Origin: Amphimedon queenslandica
Lineage: Eukaryota; Porifera; Demospongiae; Haplosclerida; Niphatidae
Length of the DNA stretch: 64,000 nt
Direction of reading: 5' to 3'
NCBI RefSeq assembly: GCF_000090795.2
Contig: NW_003546306.1
Span: 30,210 to 94,209, forward strand
The translations under genes were made by a program, and so were the position numbers. The notes beneath the pieces were generated by a model. The model searched no databases. It was not told the DNA's origin and saw only the letters and a program-made list of their open reading frames with translations. Shown here piece by piece: positions 31,333 through 42,960 of the stretch (positions within the stretch are counted from its first letter, which is position 1; each line of letters starts with the position of its first letter).

Positions 31333-32600
31333 GTAGGATTCACCCCCAAACAAAATGGCTGCCACTACTTTTGCAGCCTTGCTATACCGGGAAAACGAGC
31401 TCCTATGCTTACCAGACTTCTCAGAGGACCTCATCTTGACCAGAGGACTCCATTGGTACCAATAGCGTAGCTCTAAACCTAGTCTAAGAGGAAAGCCAAA
31501 AATAGGCGAACCGGCCGTTTTGTCAGCCACCTTTTTTCATGATCATCATTATCAAGAAAGTCCTGGCAATTCAGTTGGCGAGCTGTATCTCAATCTTGAC
31601 TCGTGCTTGAAGTATAATTCTTACACCACTCTACTCCAACAGTATATGCGCGGATCCATGTCCCCTAAAATCATTCTCCAAGATAAGAAAAAGTGACGTT
31701 ATGGCTGCTGTATCAGGCCAACTTACCTTCCGTCGCTATTTTGTTAATTATAGAAGCATGTGCTCCAAAATTTGGGCGTGGTCATGCATGCTCAGATCTC
31801 AGAAATGGGAAAAGCAATCAATGTTTTAACCTAGCTAGGCTAGCTATACTTGGAATCAATTGCAATACTTAGTGGAGGTTTCCAGCTAAAAGAAGGTATT
31901 AATCTTACATATTACTCTTTTATCAAGTGTTTAATGAATTATTTTATTAAAAAAAAACAATTAATTGGGCGAAGCCCTTACTTACAAGAACTTGAACGTA
32001 CGTCTGGGCGTGACTGGGAGGTGCAGTCTGGAGGCGGAGCCCCTCAATGTTTTACATTCTTTCTAGTATTATAATAATGCAATGATTATGACTTTGATAT
32101 CAGGAAGAACAGGAATAGATAGCTAGGGAAGATGGAGCTTCCTGAACAAGGATTCAAGTCAAGTCTATAGTATTAATTTCACTTGCCATCAGTATAGTCG
32201 ATATTCCTTAAGCATATCTATTTCAGGCTGTGACTGCTGTCTCTCATAACTGCTGTAAAGTCATAACATTAATAAAGAAAATTATTGTTTGTGTAAAATC
32301 AACAAGTATCACAGTTGCAACTAAAAACATATTATAAATATTATAAAAAAATCAACACAAACAAGAACATAAAAAGGTTAAAAAAACAAGACTGAGTAGG
32401 ATTCCGAACGACCAACGAAAATACAAAATGAAAATCCTACTCTCATGATGCAAATTCTACTCTACATTGCAAAGTGATTCATATGTTTTACATAATAACA
32501 ATAAAAGTACAATGTAGAGTAGAATTTGCATCACGAGAGTAGGATTTTCGTTTTGTATTTTTGTTGGTCGTTCGGAATCCTACTCAGTCTTTTTTTTTTA
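31333..32600 (+). mobile_element. Family A repeat, copy 2, with terminal palindrome
   Basis: Starts ACTAAGTAGGATTC and ends AATCCTACTCAGT, so the outer ends are themselves inverted repeats. The body matches 4080-5048; it has an extra about 110 bp (31969-32075, starting GGGCGAAGCCC). The palindrome at 32384-32597 equals that at 5049-5266. Non-autonomous; inserted between the gypsy coding end and its 3' LTR. Confidence 0.75.
32384..32597. repeat. Palindrome P1, copy b
   Basis: AAACAAGACTGAGTAGGATT and its complement at the outer ends, about 90 bp arms, loop rich in A and T. Arms are more perfect than in copy a. Confidence 0.9.
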
Positions 32601-32639
32601 AATTTTTTGTTCTTTTATCATTGTTATTATACTATTGTT

Positions 32640-32935
32640 ATTATGGCCATAATGGTTAACAATCATTAAAAAAAGATATTACCATAAATTTTAAATAATT
32701 AATGTTTTAAATTAATTAATTATTTTAATTGTTTTAATAATTATTATAATAACAATAATAAAGACATTAAATAATTTTCTGGTAATAATGCTAATATGCT
32801 AATAACAATAATAATAACAATCATAATAAAAAAATAATGACAATGATGACAATAATAATAATAATAATAATAACGATAATAATAATAATGATAATTAATG
32901 ATAAATAAGTACATGTACTATCCCAAAAACAAAAA
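32640..32935. repeat. AT-rich simple-sequence region, (AAT)n
   Basis: Runs of ATA/AAT triplets (densest 32850-32900) and TTAATTAA stretches. No gene. It sits between family A copy 2 and the 3' LTR of the gypsy element. Confidence 0.8.
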
Positions 32936-33372
32936 AAAAACAAAGAAAAATTGTAACAGCACACTAACACAAAATGGATTAATTAAGTAACTACAAAAAT
33001 AATTTGTCATAATGAGCAGACTAAGGAAGGGACCCCAAAACACTCAGAGGATTGGCCATCTGTACCAAGACTGAAATCACTGCCTTAAATATGAGATGGA
33101 AGACTCCTCACCAAACTTCTCCCTAATTGTCATTCCCAGCTGACGGACATCCTTCAGGAGCATACTATTATTATTGTTATTATTGTCATCAGTAATATTA
33201 TTCTTACGACTCTTCCTTATTTTTTTATTATGCATATCTTTATTATTATTTACTTATTATCGTTATTTTTCACTTTTTCTATTCTTATTTCTGAAAATTG
33301 TTTTTCTCCTCCTTTCTGCTATTATTTCTTTTTTCTTTTTGTATGGCTCACTTCCTCTCTGGAGGAAAGTAA

Positions 33373-33530
33373 TGTAGCAAATGCCAAGTGCTCATGCGCA
33401 TGCACATCAGAGACACACATAGTCTTACGTTTCTTTGTCAATTGTCTTCTCTATTGCTCCATTATTCTTCATCCCTCTCAATCTTTTCTTTGATAACGTC
33501 ATCACTCAGTTATGTCCTTCACTCTTAACA
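33373..33530 (+). repeat. 3' LTR of gypsy element 2 (158 bp)
   Basis: TGTAGC…TAACA, matching 23879-24045. Directly upstream CTGGAGGAAAG is a plausible polypurine tract, which favours a 3' LTR over a solo LTR. Confidence 0.7.
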
Positions 33531-35159
33531 ATCTTAAATATTTGATTTTACAAATTCAAAAATTTATGGCTGGATGAGCACATGATCTAACAATAAATAA
33601 AATAAAATTAGAATTGACTAGATTAAGCTTAGCTGAGCAGTAGCCATGATAACAAATAAGCCACACCTAAGACCTTATACCAATTAATTCATTATTTATC
33701 AATTAATTAATTAAAATGTAATTAATTATCAATGAATTAATTAATAACCAAAGTAGGCATTAGGTAGTACTAAGTATTATGGTCTAAACAGTGCCCAATA
33801 AATCAAGATATCTTTTCCTACCTTGTATGACCTACATGTTGCCTTATTAAAAAGTACCATGTTTTAACTACACAAAGTATTCATCGTGGTCCAATAAACA
33901 ATATGCTATGTCTAAATGTCGCTTTTTACCTTTTTAAGCAATCCTTATACACTAGAACTTATATTGTGATCAATTGACTGAAAATTTGCCTTTCAAAGAT
34001 TCTTATCATTGGTGTAAACATGGCCTTCTATAGTTTTAAATAATCCATTATAAATAGAGTTCCATGATATACCTGCTATACGTCACCTTGTCTTAAAACT
34101 CTTTCACACCTCAAAATTTCCCTTAGGTCTAAACAACACCCTACATAGCTAAATGACACCCACATATCTCCATATACCCTATAAATATGAACATTGCCCT
34201 TTAAACCTAAATATAGTCTTCTACTTGTAAACAACATGTGTTTGAACTGAATATTTTTGCATAGCAATTGCTAAACATCGTCTCAATGAAATTAAATATT
34301 GAATCCAGCTAAAAACATTGAACAGTGGATTTTTGACACAGACGGCACCCCATACCTTGCCATTATGAAGTAATCCTGTACATGACAAATAATTAGCTTT
34401 AAGACAAAAAATTGATGTGTGTACTAATCTGCATTGTCATGGTATGCCTAGTTTTGCAATTTTGAAGTTCACAGCAGTTTAGGACATGTCTCTATTCTTG
34501 CTTTCTGTGAAACTTGGTTATGACCTAATCAAGATTTACCCACAATAAGACAAGGACACTGTCATTTGGTGTAACAGATCTATTAAATAATAGCCAAAGT
34601 GGTGTATTACTATTAGTACCACAGTTTTTGTCCCTGAAACATCGCAAAAATTAACTAATAGACCTGGTATAACTGACAACTGTGACACTTTTTAATGATG
34701 TTGTCGTGCAATTCATTTTATTATATTAATGTTTACGTGTTACAACGTGAAGTCTTACTAATTTCATCACTGTTATTGAAAATTTTAATTTGTTTTTGCA
34801 AGCATTAGTATTCGGCAATTTTAATGAAGATCTCTACGATTCTAAAGCATGTTCGAATTGATTTCTGAAGTCTGTGATGGATTACCATTTTAAATTGTGT
34901 TATAACTACTACAACAGACAGAGTTACAATAATTTACATTAACGTTTTTGTACTATTACCTTTGAAAGTGACGCAGTCGTCAGACAAAAAAGGAATTGGA
35001 AAAGCAGGGATACGTGATTAGTGAAATGTTTTCTTGTTTAGGCAGTGTATCCATTCCCCTGTGCATTACTGGCAGCCCAAAATATAAGGATGAGAATCAA
35101 AAACAAAAATTATGCACACAGTCATGCACAAGGAGTTATTATTTTAACTCAAGAAACTT
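33531..35159. other. No gene seen in 1.6 kb
   Basis: AT-rich DNA with TTAATTAA-type stretches (33680-33750). The short open frames here (for example 34267-34076 minus) show no recognisable motif. No inverted repeats long enough to mark an element were found by eye. Confidence 0.4.
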
Positions 35160-35450
35160 ACAAGTAAATAAAACACATTTAAAAGAGAAAAGTATAGGAT
35201 TAAATTGGATGTAAAAAACAAGAGAGTACTTGAAAACTGGTGTGGTAAGAAATCCTACACCACTGCATCAAGAATATTACCAAAAAGCATTGTAATTATC
35301 CACACATATTTGTTGTGAAGCCATGTCTTTCATGCAGAGGTATATGACTTCAGACCACACCAGCTTGCAAGTACCCTCTTGTTTCCTTACTTTTTTCAAT
35401 TTAATCCTGCAAATTTTCCATTTTTATTGTTCTTTATTTACTTTCCATTC
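35160..35450. repeat. Palindrome P2, copy b
   Basis: Same family as 18018-18311 (GGATTAAATTGGATGT, AACAAGAGAGTACTTG, AAATCCTACACCACTGCATC), arms less perfect. Followed by repeat B at 35530, as in copy a. Confidence 0.8.
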
Positions 35451-35635
35451 GTTTTAAAATTTACAAAATACATTTTGTGATGCTTCTGTGGTTAGGTTAA
35501 TCATACTGATACTGATCAAGTGTGCAGAACTTAAAATGGCATCGAACTACAAACCCATGTGGTGTCTGCAGCTGCATAATGTCTTTCATTTTTTTCTCTG
35601 TCTTTGCTTCTTTTAAAACCACTTTTCAAGTCCTT

Positions 35636-35871
35636 TGTTAGTTTTATTAACTGAATTAAATAAACAAATCATCCAGATAACAAAAATCAAATCAAAAGCT
35701 CCTTACTTACAAACATACAAGTCTAGAATGTTCTGATTCTCGAACATTACAGAATGTATAAACACAACTACTGAACAATCTAGAAAAGTCAAGATTAAAT
35801 GCTAAGTTTAAATAACAGTTTACACAATAAAAACCACTAATAATAGTCATAGTCAAGAGTGTCCTCTAACA
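35636..35871 (-). repeat. copia 3' LTR (236 bp)
   Basis: TGTTA…TAACA ends; aligns with 38417-38648 throughout (GAATTAAATAAAC, AATGTTCTGA, GGATTAAATGCTAAG or near variants). On the minus strand the purine tract GAGTGAGAAGGAG lies directly before it (35872-35885). Confidence 0.9.
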
Positions 35872-35889
35872 CTCCTTCTCACTCGAAGA

Positions 35890-37623
35890 CTTGAATATTC
35901 TAGCTTGTTTGTCAACTTAGCAAATTTCAGTTTACTCAATCCTTTTGTAAAAATATCTACTCACATCTATGTTGAGCAATACTTCAATTTGATTTTCTTA
36001 ATACTGACCTGTTCTCTGATATAATGATACTTAATAGATATGTGCTTTGTTCTTCCATGATACTGAGGATCCTTTGCCATCTTAATTACATCATGATTGT
36101 CTTTGAAAATAACTGTAGATGTCCTTGACTTCCATTCGGTGCATTATACAATTCCTGTAACCATACAGCTTCCAGAGCTTCAGCAAACAAAGCTACATAC
36201 TCTTCTTCTGCCGTTAATGAGGAAACACAATTGTTTGTTACCTATCCAACTGACAACGGTTCCCCAAATTTCAAAGCAATATCCTAAGTGGACTACATAT
36301 CATGGACATTGCTTGCCCAATAAGCATCCAAATAACCATGTAATTCCTATGAAGTGCTTGTCTCATACAGTTATTTATAGTTGACTGTGTTCCTCCTAAG
36401 TAACAAAATATACGCTTTACTGCAATCCAATGAGCTTTGGTAGTATCTGAACAAAATCGAACAACACTATTCACTACATATGATATACAAGGTCTGGCTT
36501 TAGTAGCAAAATAGATTAGACTACTGACTGACACAACAATAGATCACATAACTCAGAGTTTTCTTCAGCTTTTGTCAACTTTGTTGCCATATCAACAGGA
36601 GTACTAATAGGCTTAGCCTTGTTTATTCCATATTTCTCTAGATTGCTCTCTTTATACATAGACTGTCGCATCCATACTGATCCATCTTCAAGAGACTTGA
36701 CATTAATTTCTACAAAATAACTCAACTCACCAAGATCCTTAATATCTAATGTGTCTGACAACTCTTAGACTCCTTCCATCTCCTTATCATTATTGCTTGC
36801 TAGAATGATATCATCCACGTAAACTCCAATTATGAAAGGTTCTACTTCAGGTGAAACATCAGTGCATGGATCACTTTTGGACTGCTTAAATCCTAAACCT
36901 TAAATGTGCTTATCCAGACCTTTAATCCAACATCTTAAGCATTGTTTGAGACCATGAATGCTCTGTTTCAGAGAACATCCAAAATTCTTTTTATCCTTTT
37001 CTACAAAACATTCTGGTTGCTTCATGAAAATATCCTCTTCCAATTTCCGATTTCAAAATGCTGATGTACATTGAGCTGATGCAGCTTTAGGTTCTTTTCT
37101 ACTGCAATAGCAACTAGACTTTGAATTGATTCAACTCAAACTACTGCAGCAAAAGTTTTGTCATAGTCGAGTCCTTGCTGTTGAGAGTATCCTTGCACTA
37201 CTAATCTTGCCTTGAAACATGCAACTGATCCATCGGAGCCAATTTTTTCTTGAAGATCCATTTACAACCAATAGCTTGTCTATCCATAGGTAAAGGTACC
37301 AATGCCCAAACGTTATTTCTGTACCTTGCATCCATTTCTTTCTTCACAGCTTGTTTCCATTCATATTTTCTAATCTTGACAATGCCTCTTTCACAGTAGT
37401 AGGCTCATTATATACAGCTTATCTTGAATTGATCCATTCTCCATAATGATCTGGTTTCCTCTTTCTCTTTCAGGTTGTCTGACCATAGTAGTAGGTTCAT
37501 TTATCGCTCCTTCAGTGAAATCTTTTTCTACACTTGCATTCTCTTCAGCTTCTGAGAGTGAATTATAATGTCCTTCTAAATTAGTATCATCATCTTCTGA
37601 AATAAATTCTTCCAACTCAACCT
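35890..37623 (-). pseudogene. pol: copia reverse transcriptase and RNase H
   Basis: After an acidic linker (EFISEDDDTNLEGHYNSLSE) come, in shifting frames, WKQAVKKEMDARYRNNVWAL, the segment leading to [33 protein letters not shown], the catalytic box VYVDDIIL (about 36815), LDIKDLGELSYFVEINV, YGINKAKPISTPVDMATKL, and RNase H start LIYFATKARPCISYVV and AVKRIFCYLGGT. This is the complete copia RT-RH order. Multiple stops and shifts; inactive. Confidence 0.85.
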
Positions 37624-38400
37624 TCATTTCTTTATTATTTTCTTTGATTTCCTTTGTCTCTGTTTTGGATGAAATTTAGGGTTAAAAGATTTCATTTCAG
37701 GACAATTACGTTGAAAATGACCATATTTTTGACACTTAAAGCATTGGACTTGACTTCTGCTTCTCCTTTTGCTTAAGTGTTTTGAAGTAAATGGTCCTTC
37801 AAAACTCAAGCTCTTTGTCTTATAAAATTGCTTTTGTTACTCATTCAGCAATCACTCTATGACTACCTCCTTACTGGGAACTGTCTCCTTAGCTTCAAGG
37901 GTAGTGACCAGTGTGTTAAACATCTACGGCGAACTAGCCAGCAAATAGACAACACGATTTTCTTCAAATATCTCTTCTCCAATGACAGCCAATTCATTAA
38001 AAGCTTCAATCATAGCTCTAATGTGCACTTTCAGAGTCTCCAGTGAATGAAGTCGACATCTCAGAATAAGCTTACTGGCCAATGTCTTTCATTGAAATTG
38101 ATGCTTCAAGTTCTGCAGACGACTACTGCATCCAGTCGGTCTCCCAATAAGTACAATGACTGGTCCACTGACATCACAATAGTACGAAGTGGCTTATCCC
38201 TTCATCTGTTGAATTTCTACAGCTGATTTCGATGTCCTGGATTTGGCTCCTCTACCTTGCCATTTGCAATGCCCAATACACAATCTCGCATTTGTGCCAT
38301 CCTGCATTGTACCATCCAGGTAGCATAATTAGTTCCATTAAGTGGAATAATCCTCAGTCTTGAATTGAGCCAATAGAGTTTACCTCGCAGCTTTAGACAC
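37624..38400 (-). pseudogene. copia Gag with zinc knuckle
   Basis: IIPLNGTNYATWMVQCRMAQ followed by MRDCVLGIANGK (38360-38240) is the typical copia Gag start. After a degraded middle, the CCHC knuckle VQCFKCQKYGHFQRNCPEM is at 37755-37700, followed by a basic tail and a stop at 37624. It would package the element RNA. The normal fusion to protease is absent: the next readable segment already belongs to the region before RT. Confidence 0.8.
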
Positions 38401-38416
38401 GATCTGGGCTCATAAA

Positions 38417-38648
38417 TGTTTATTTTATTACCTGAATTAAATAAACGAATCATCCAGATGATAAAAATCAAATAAAAATCTCCTCATATACAAGCATACA
38501 TGTGGAATGTTCTGACTCTGGAACATTACAGAATGAACAAATACAACTAATGCACGATTTGGAAGTCAGGATTAAATGCTAAGTTTAAAGAACAGTTAAA
38601 ACAATAAGAACCACTAATAATATTTATAGTCAAGCGTGTCCTGTAACA
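38417..38648 (-). repeat. copia 5' LTR (232 bp)
   Basis: Partner of 35636-35871. Just inside it on the minus strand is ATGAGCCCAGATCG (about 38413-38400), which resembles the complement of an initiator-tRNA-Met half cut in the anticodon loop, the primer type used by copia elements. Confidence 0.88.
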
Positions 38649-38955
38649 TGCTTGACCCAGGCTCAAAGGAATGATGAAAAAGCCAACTTAAGTGGTTTTC
38701 TTGATTAAAAGATTTGTGTTGATAGAGGATGAATGTCGAAGAAAAATTATAAAGAATTTTCAGAAATTTCATATTGGGCCTATTCTCCATAAATGCTCCT
38801 GCTATGCAACAGCTCACTTTATAGGTACCAGGAGAAATGCTCAGTTGAGGAGAACTCATCTAATTTATTTATAAGGCTGTACAATGTGGAATTAAACAGT
38901 TATAAATGTTTCAAAATCATTAAAACTGTCACAATCTTGACAAATCCTCCTGAAT

Positions 38956-39639
38956 CCAACGAAAAGGCTGCAGCCTATTATATTAATGTTTTCTTCAACT
39001 TTTTATGGTTTTTAAAAAAGATTTATTTGTTGATCTAGCTCTGCTGACATTCAAAAAGTCAAGAAATAATAACTATTATTAGACAGGGTGTAATGATTCC
39101 TAATATTGTTAAAAAGTAAGTTTTAAGAAATTTATAATAGCTACTAGTTGCTTTGTATATTTTACATGAAATACTTCATTGGAGTATAATTATCTATCAT
39201 CTTCAAATTTTTCGATTTTCCTCACGAGTCTGTACACATCCAGCGTAAGTAAAAGGCATTAAGTTTATAATTAAATTACATACAAGTTTCTGTTCATTGC
39301 AATAATCTTATTTATTGCTCTCCTTCTCTTTTGGACTATTATTTGCATCTCTTTGTTTCTTGCCTTTAGCTTCTATTCTAAATTAAAAATGGTATTAAGC
39401 TAAACAAACACCAAAGTTGTCAAAAGAATCCTGTTGCTACTAAATAGCACCTGAGGTGCTATTATCTGTTCATTGTAGCTATGCCACTGGTAAGTCATAG
39501 CCTGCAGTGTCTTATTATTAAGACCATCAAAACCCAACATTTATTGTATTTAGCTTCTTTTATAAAACAAGTGCTCATGTATTTATTGTAGGTGGTGATG
39601 GCATGAAGGAAGGGTAAATTACATTTCTCTATTTTTTAG
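38956..39639. other. No gene seen
   Basis: AT-rich DNA between repeat B copy 2 and the piggyBac C relic. No domain, long repeat or clear inverted repeat was recognised. Confidence 0.4.
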
Positions 39640-40400
39640 TTTCCTGTCTACCTCATCCAGTGGAACAGTCTAGCAAAATGTTATGCTAACTGGTACAAAA
39701 TTTGTATCCTGCCATACAGAAACTGTCATTACTTTTGACAGGACTGTGTCTGTTCTCACACTCTCCTCTCATAGCAAACCCATTCTTTGAATTTACTTTG
39801 AGCTTTGTAGGGAACCAATGGCGATTCGATCATAAAGTTCTGGTGGCATAAAGCCTTGCTGATGCAATTCCTGGAATAGACCCACACTATAAAGAAATTG
39901 TCACAAAATATGAGTGTTTGTAAACAAGGCTGCGAGTCAGATCTTTTACAACTCAATCTCCAAGACCCCTCTCTAGTGACACCTCCCTACCAACATACAC
40001 TTGAACCTGCGACACTAATCTCATCAGGCTATCTGCTCTCATCCACTCCTTTAAACCCCGCCTCACAGGCTTCTTTGGCATATACTGCTTCAGAGTAGAT
40101 CTCCCTTTGCAAGGCACCATTGCCTCATCAGTGACGCATTCTCTATGTCCATCATTAAGTGAATAAAACCTGCTCTACATCATGTTTATTACTTTTCACA
40201 GGAGATCATGAGTCAAAACAAGAACTTCACTGTTTGTGAAATGAAGATGCTTGTGCATCTGCAAAAAGCGATCTCGTGTCATTTTTAGCCGGGCATTGAA
40301 ATAATGTGTTCTTGCTCTAGTAGTCATGAAGGCAAGGGAAATCTATCAGACCCATTGTTATCACTATGCCTAAGCAGGCAAACAAATCACTGGTCCCTAC
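39640..40400 (-). pseudogene. piggyBac-type transposase C, fragment
   Basis: Readable in order on the minus strand: FNARLKMTRDRFLQMHKHLH and FTNSEVLV, HRECVTDEAMVPCKGRSTLK and QYMPKKPVRRGLKEWMRADS (first catalytic Asp in TDEAM), QVQVYVGREVSLERGLG, VVKDLTRSLVYKHSYF, FQELHQQGFMPPEL, then SVWQDTNFVPVS. The third Asp block and C-terminal cysteine domain are not seen. It is closer to piggyBac B (59213-63940) than to A by its QYMPKKPVRRG and ERGLG motifs. No TTAA ends were fixed. Confidence 0.8.
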
Positions 40401-40619
40401 CTTTTCCCAATTTCTATATTAAGATTCCTCCATCACAGTTCAAGCATATCGGTTTGCTTCCATCATTATATGGTCTACAAGACCTGGTCAAAGATAAGTG
40501 TCAATACTCCTGCCACTGTTCCTTACATTGTAACTCCAGTATGCTAGTGAGAATTCACATACACTGGTCCCAACTGGTCACACCACTGCTAATGAAATTA
40601 GATGTAGTTACATTGCATT

Positions 40620-40700
40620 ATTATTACTAATTCTCATTATTTTAGTATTATTATTATGACAGCCTGTAAGCCTTTATTATTATTATTATACTGATTAATG
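40620..40700 (-). repeat. (ATT)n tract, possible 3' tail of the LINE relic
   Basis: Repeated TTATTATTA on the plus strand, i.e. an (AAT)n tail in the orientation of the LINE ORF1 that ends at 41052. Microsatellite tails are common for CR1/L2/RTE-like LINEs; the link is an inference. Confidence 0.45.
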
Positions 40701-41051
40701 TAATAATTATAAATTAATGATTAAAAAAATAACAATATTGACAAATTTAAGTTTTGTAGAGTAGGACAGATTAGTTCGTAGAGTAATGGAAGAGAATAAG
40801 AAGGGAAAGGAAAGAAAAGGAGAGAAGAAAGAAATGAACAATAATAAAATATGAACATATGGAGAATGTTTGACATGTAGATGAAATAATAAATTCAAAA
40901 TAGAATAGAGTCAGAGGAGAATGGTGAAAAAGTGTCCATTATGAGAGCCATTACAAAAAGTGTCCATTACGAGAATGGATTAGTGATTGGAAAAAGGTTA
41001 GTTTATGTACCAGACTACAAGCATTTCAGTGACCAATGATGGTGGGAGAGC

Positions 41052-42262
41052 CTACTGGAAAGAACCAGAAGTAGAGGGATGATCAGAAAATTGGACAGCC
41101 TGATGCTGGGACGAAGAAGAGGATTTGACAGATTGGGACTGATTTGAGGAAGGAAGTGGTTGAGCAGAGGATTGGACAGACTGGGGTTTAGTTAGGGATG
41201 GGGCGACATCAGAGTCAGTGGGAGGGGAGTCAGTGGATGAGGTATTAGAGGAGGGTTCAAGAGCAAAGAAACTATCAATAACTTTGCCATACAAACAACC
41301 ATTAAGATAGAGGTAGTTTCTCTTTATCTTATTAGCACGAGACTCCTTACCAGAGGAAATGAGAGAAGGACGTTACTTCCTCAGGATAGAATAAATCACT
41401 TTATCACTAGGGAAAAGGTCAGAGCGGACAGAGACATTTGGGGTGTTGGCCAGCAAACGTTTATTAGACAAAGTAATGGAGACGTTGAGGGGTCTATGTA
41501 ACTTGACAAGAATTGGCAAGGAACAACCCTCTACATATTTACCTAGACGAAAAAGATTTCTGACAGAGTGAGTAGAGAGGGAAGAGCATAGGGATGACAG
41601 AACTGATATAACTTTGTCTTGGTCTTGTATTGCTCTGTCTGTCCTGGCAGTGCCACGAGGACACTCAGGTAGACCTGAGACAACTAAGTTACCTGAACAA
41701 TCCCTAGACGAAGCAGGAGGGCCACGATCATCTTGGGAGGAGGCCCACATTTCCAAGGTACTGTTTCTGTCTACTGATCTGTCACCAAAAGCGTTGACTT
41801 CACTAGAGTTGTGCTGGACATTTGACTGGATTGAAGACCTAGGTGCCTGTGCGATTTGGCGCAGAGAGTTGCGAACACTCTGCATATCATTGGACAGGGT
41901 TTCATAGTTATCATTGGAGGAAGACTGTAGAGACGAAACACGATCAGACAGGGAAGCCACTGTAGACTCAAGAGCTGACAGACGAGAAAATAGAGACTTA
42001 CTACAGAATAGACAGACAAATGGATATGTGGAAGCCAGAGACTGAGGTAGATTGACACATTTACAGTGAGACCTGACTCACATTCCACCATGTGACCTAT
42101 GTCTTCCTGAGAGGGGCATACATAGAGAACCAGTGAGGACGTACTGGGAGATTTTTGTCTCTTTATTAGACTTTTCTTTGTTTTCTTAATCTTTTTTACT
42201 GGGAACAGTCCTACAGGACTGCTCAGGGCCAGAAGAAGTACGTCTGTCAGCCATGTTGACAT
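41052..42262 (-). pseudogene. LINE ORF1-type protein with PHD-like finger and coiled coil
   Basis: MADRRTSSGPEQSCRTVPSK begins at 42251. A Cys/His pattern (HMVECES; CKCVNLPQSL; FVCLFC, with a frameshift between) suggests a PHD-like finger. A short coiled coil follows (ALESTVASLSDRVSSLQ), then the conserved core NLVVSGLPECPRGT … VRNLFRLGKYVEGCSLPILV … KRLLANTPNVSVRSDLFPSD. A TAA at about 41374 interrupts the frame; the Ser/Gln-rich tail continues to 41052. ORF1 proteins chaperone LINE RNA. ORF2 (endonuclease-RT) is absent. The 5' end near 42460 abuts family A copy 3. Confidence 0.7.
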
Positions 42263-42476
42263 CCGAGGTGACTACAAAGGTAATACAAAGAATACCACTA
42301 AGCAACCCATAGTGTACCTGATTTAGTGGCTGGCTATATTTTACGAAAGCCAGCAAAGTCACAAAGAAACAGGAAAGGTAATCCCGCAGTGTAAAGAGAT
42401 CAGAGTATAAGTTAGAGCTAGTATAGAGCTGCCATCTTGGCCACGTCACACGGATGTTGCTAAGTAGCCCAAACAC

Positions 42477-42960
42477 TAAGTAGGATTTACTCCCAAACAA
42501 AATGGCTGCCACAACTTTCGCAGCCATGCTATATACCAGAAAAACGAGCTTCTTACTTACCAGACTTTATAGAGGACCTTATTTTGACAAGAGGACTCCA
42601 TTGGTACAACTATCGTGGCTCTAGGGCTGTCTATAAGGAAATTCAAATATTGGCGAACTCCCTTTTTGTTGAGCCACCTTTTTTCATCATCATCATCATC
42701 ATCATGTCCTGTCAATCCAGTAATCGGTGTGTATCTTGGTATTAGTTAATGCTACAAGGATAATTCTTACACCAATCTACTCCAAAAGTCTATGCGCAGG
42801 TCCATGTCCTATCAAACCAATCTTCAAGAAAGGAAAAAGTGATACTATGACTGCTGGATTATACCATCTTAGCTACATGCCACCATTTTATTAATTAAAA
42901 AAGCATGTGCTCCAAAATTTGGGTGTGGTCGCGCATGCTCAGAGCTGCAGTTCTAATTAA
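42477..42960 (+). repeat. Family A repeat, copy 3 (truncated)
   Basis: Starts ACTAAGTAGGATTTACTCCC and follows copies 1 and 2 through CAAAATGGCTGCC, GAGGACTCCATTGG, CATGTCC, GGTGTGGTCGCGCATGCTCAG, then diverges. No terminal palindrome. Confidence 0.75.

Larger units (their letters stand above)
23879..33530 (+). mobile_element. Ty3/gypsy element 2, full length but split by nested insertions
   Basis: 5' LTR 23879-24045, gag, RT, RNase H and integrase in order, integrase resuming at 30622 after an insertion, C-terminus at 31284, purine-rich tract and 3' LTR 33373-33530. Insertions: MITE T copy 2 (25768-26006), a TTAA element (27971-30621) and family A copy 2 (31333-32600). Removing these leaves about 5.5 kb, a normal gypsy size. 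Flanks ATCA/ATCT may be a worn 4-bp duplication. Coding parts are full of stops. Confidence 0.75.
35636..38648 (-). mobile_element. Ty1/copia LTR retrotransposon lacking protease and integrase
   Basis: LTRs 35636-35871 and 38417-38648 (TGTTA…TAACA), target duplication TCCTT/TGCTT. Between them on the minus strand: Gag start, zinc knuckle, then at once the RT N-terminal region, RT and RNase H. At 3 kb it is short; the protease-integrase segment that lies between Gag and RT in copia is missing. It is inserted into repeat B. Confidence 0.88.
35530..38955 (+). repeat. Repeat B, copy 2, split by a copia element
   Basis: 35530-35635 matches the reverse complement of 17862-17970 (AAAATGG…CAAACCCA…GCTTCTTTT), and 38649-38955 continues the same alignment (CTTGACCCAGGCTC…). 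The copia element 35636-38648 lies exactly at the join, so the original site AGTCCTTGACCC can be read. Confidence 0.85.

Noticed and set aside
40304-40630. 108-codon plus-strand frame with many Cys/Ser
   Set aside because: It overlaps the piggyBac C relic, which is supported on the minus strand.
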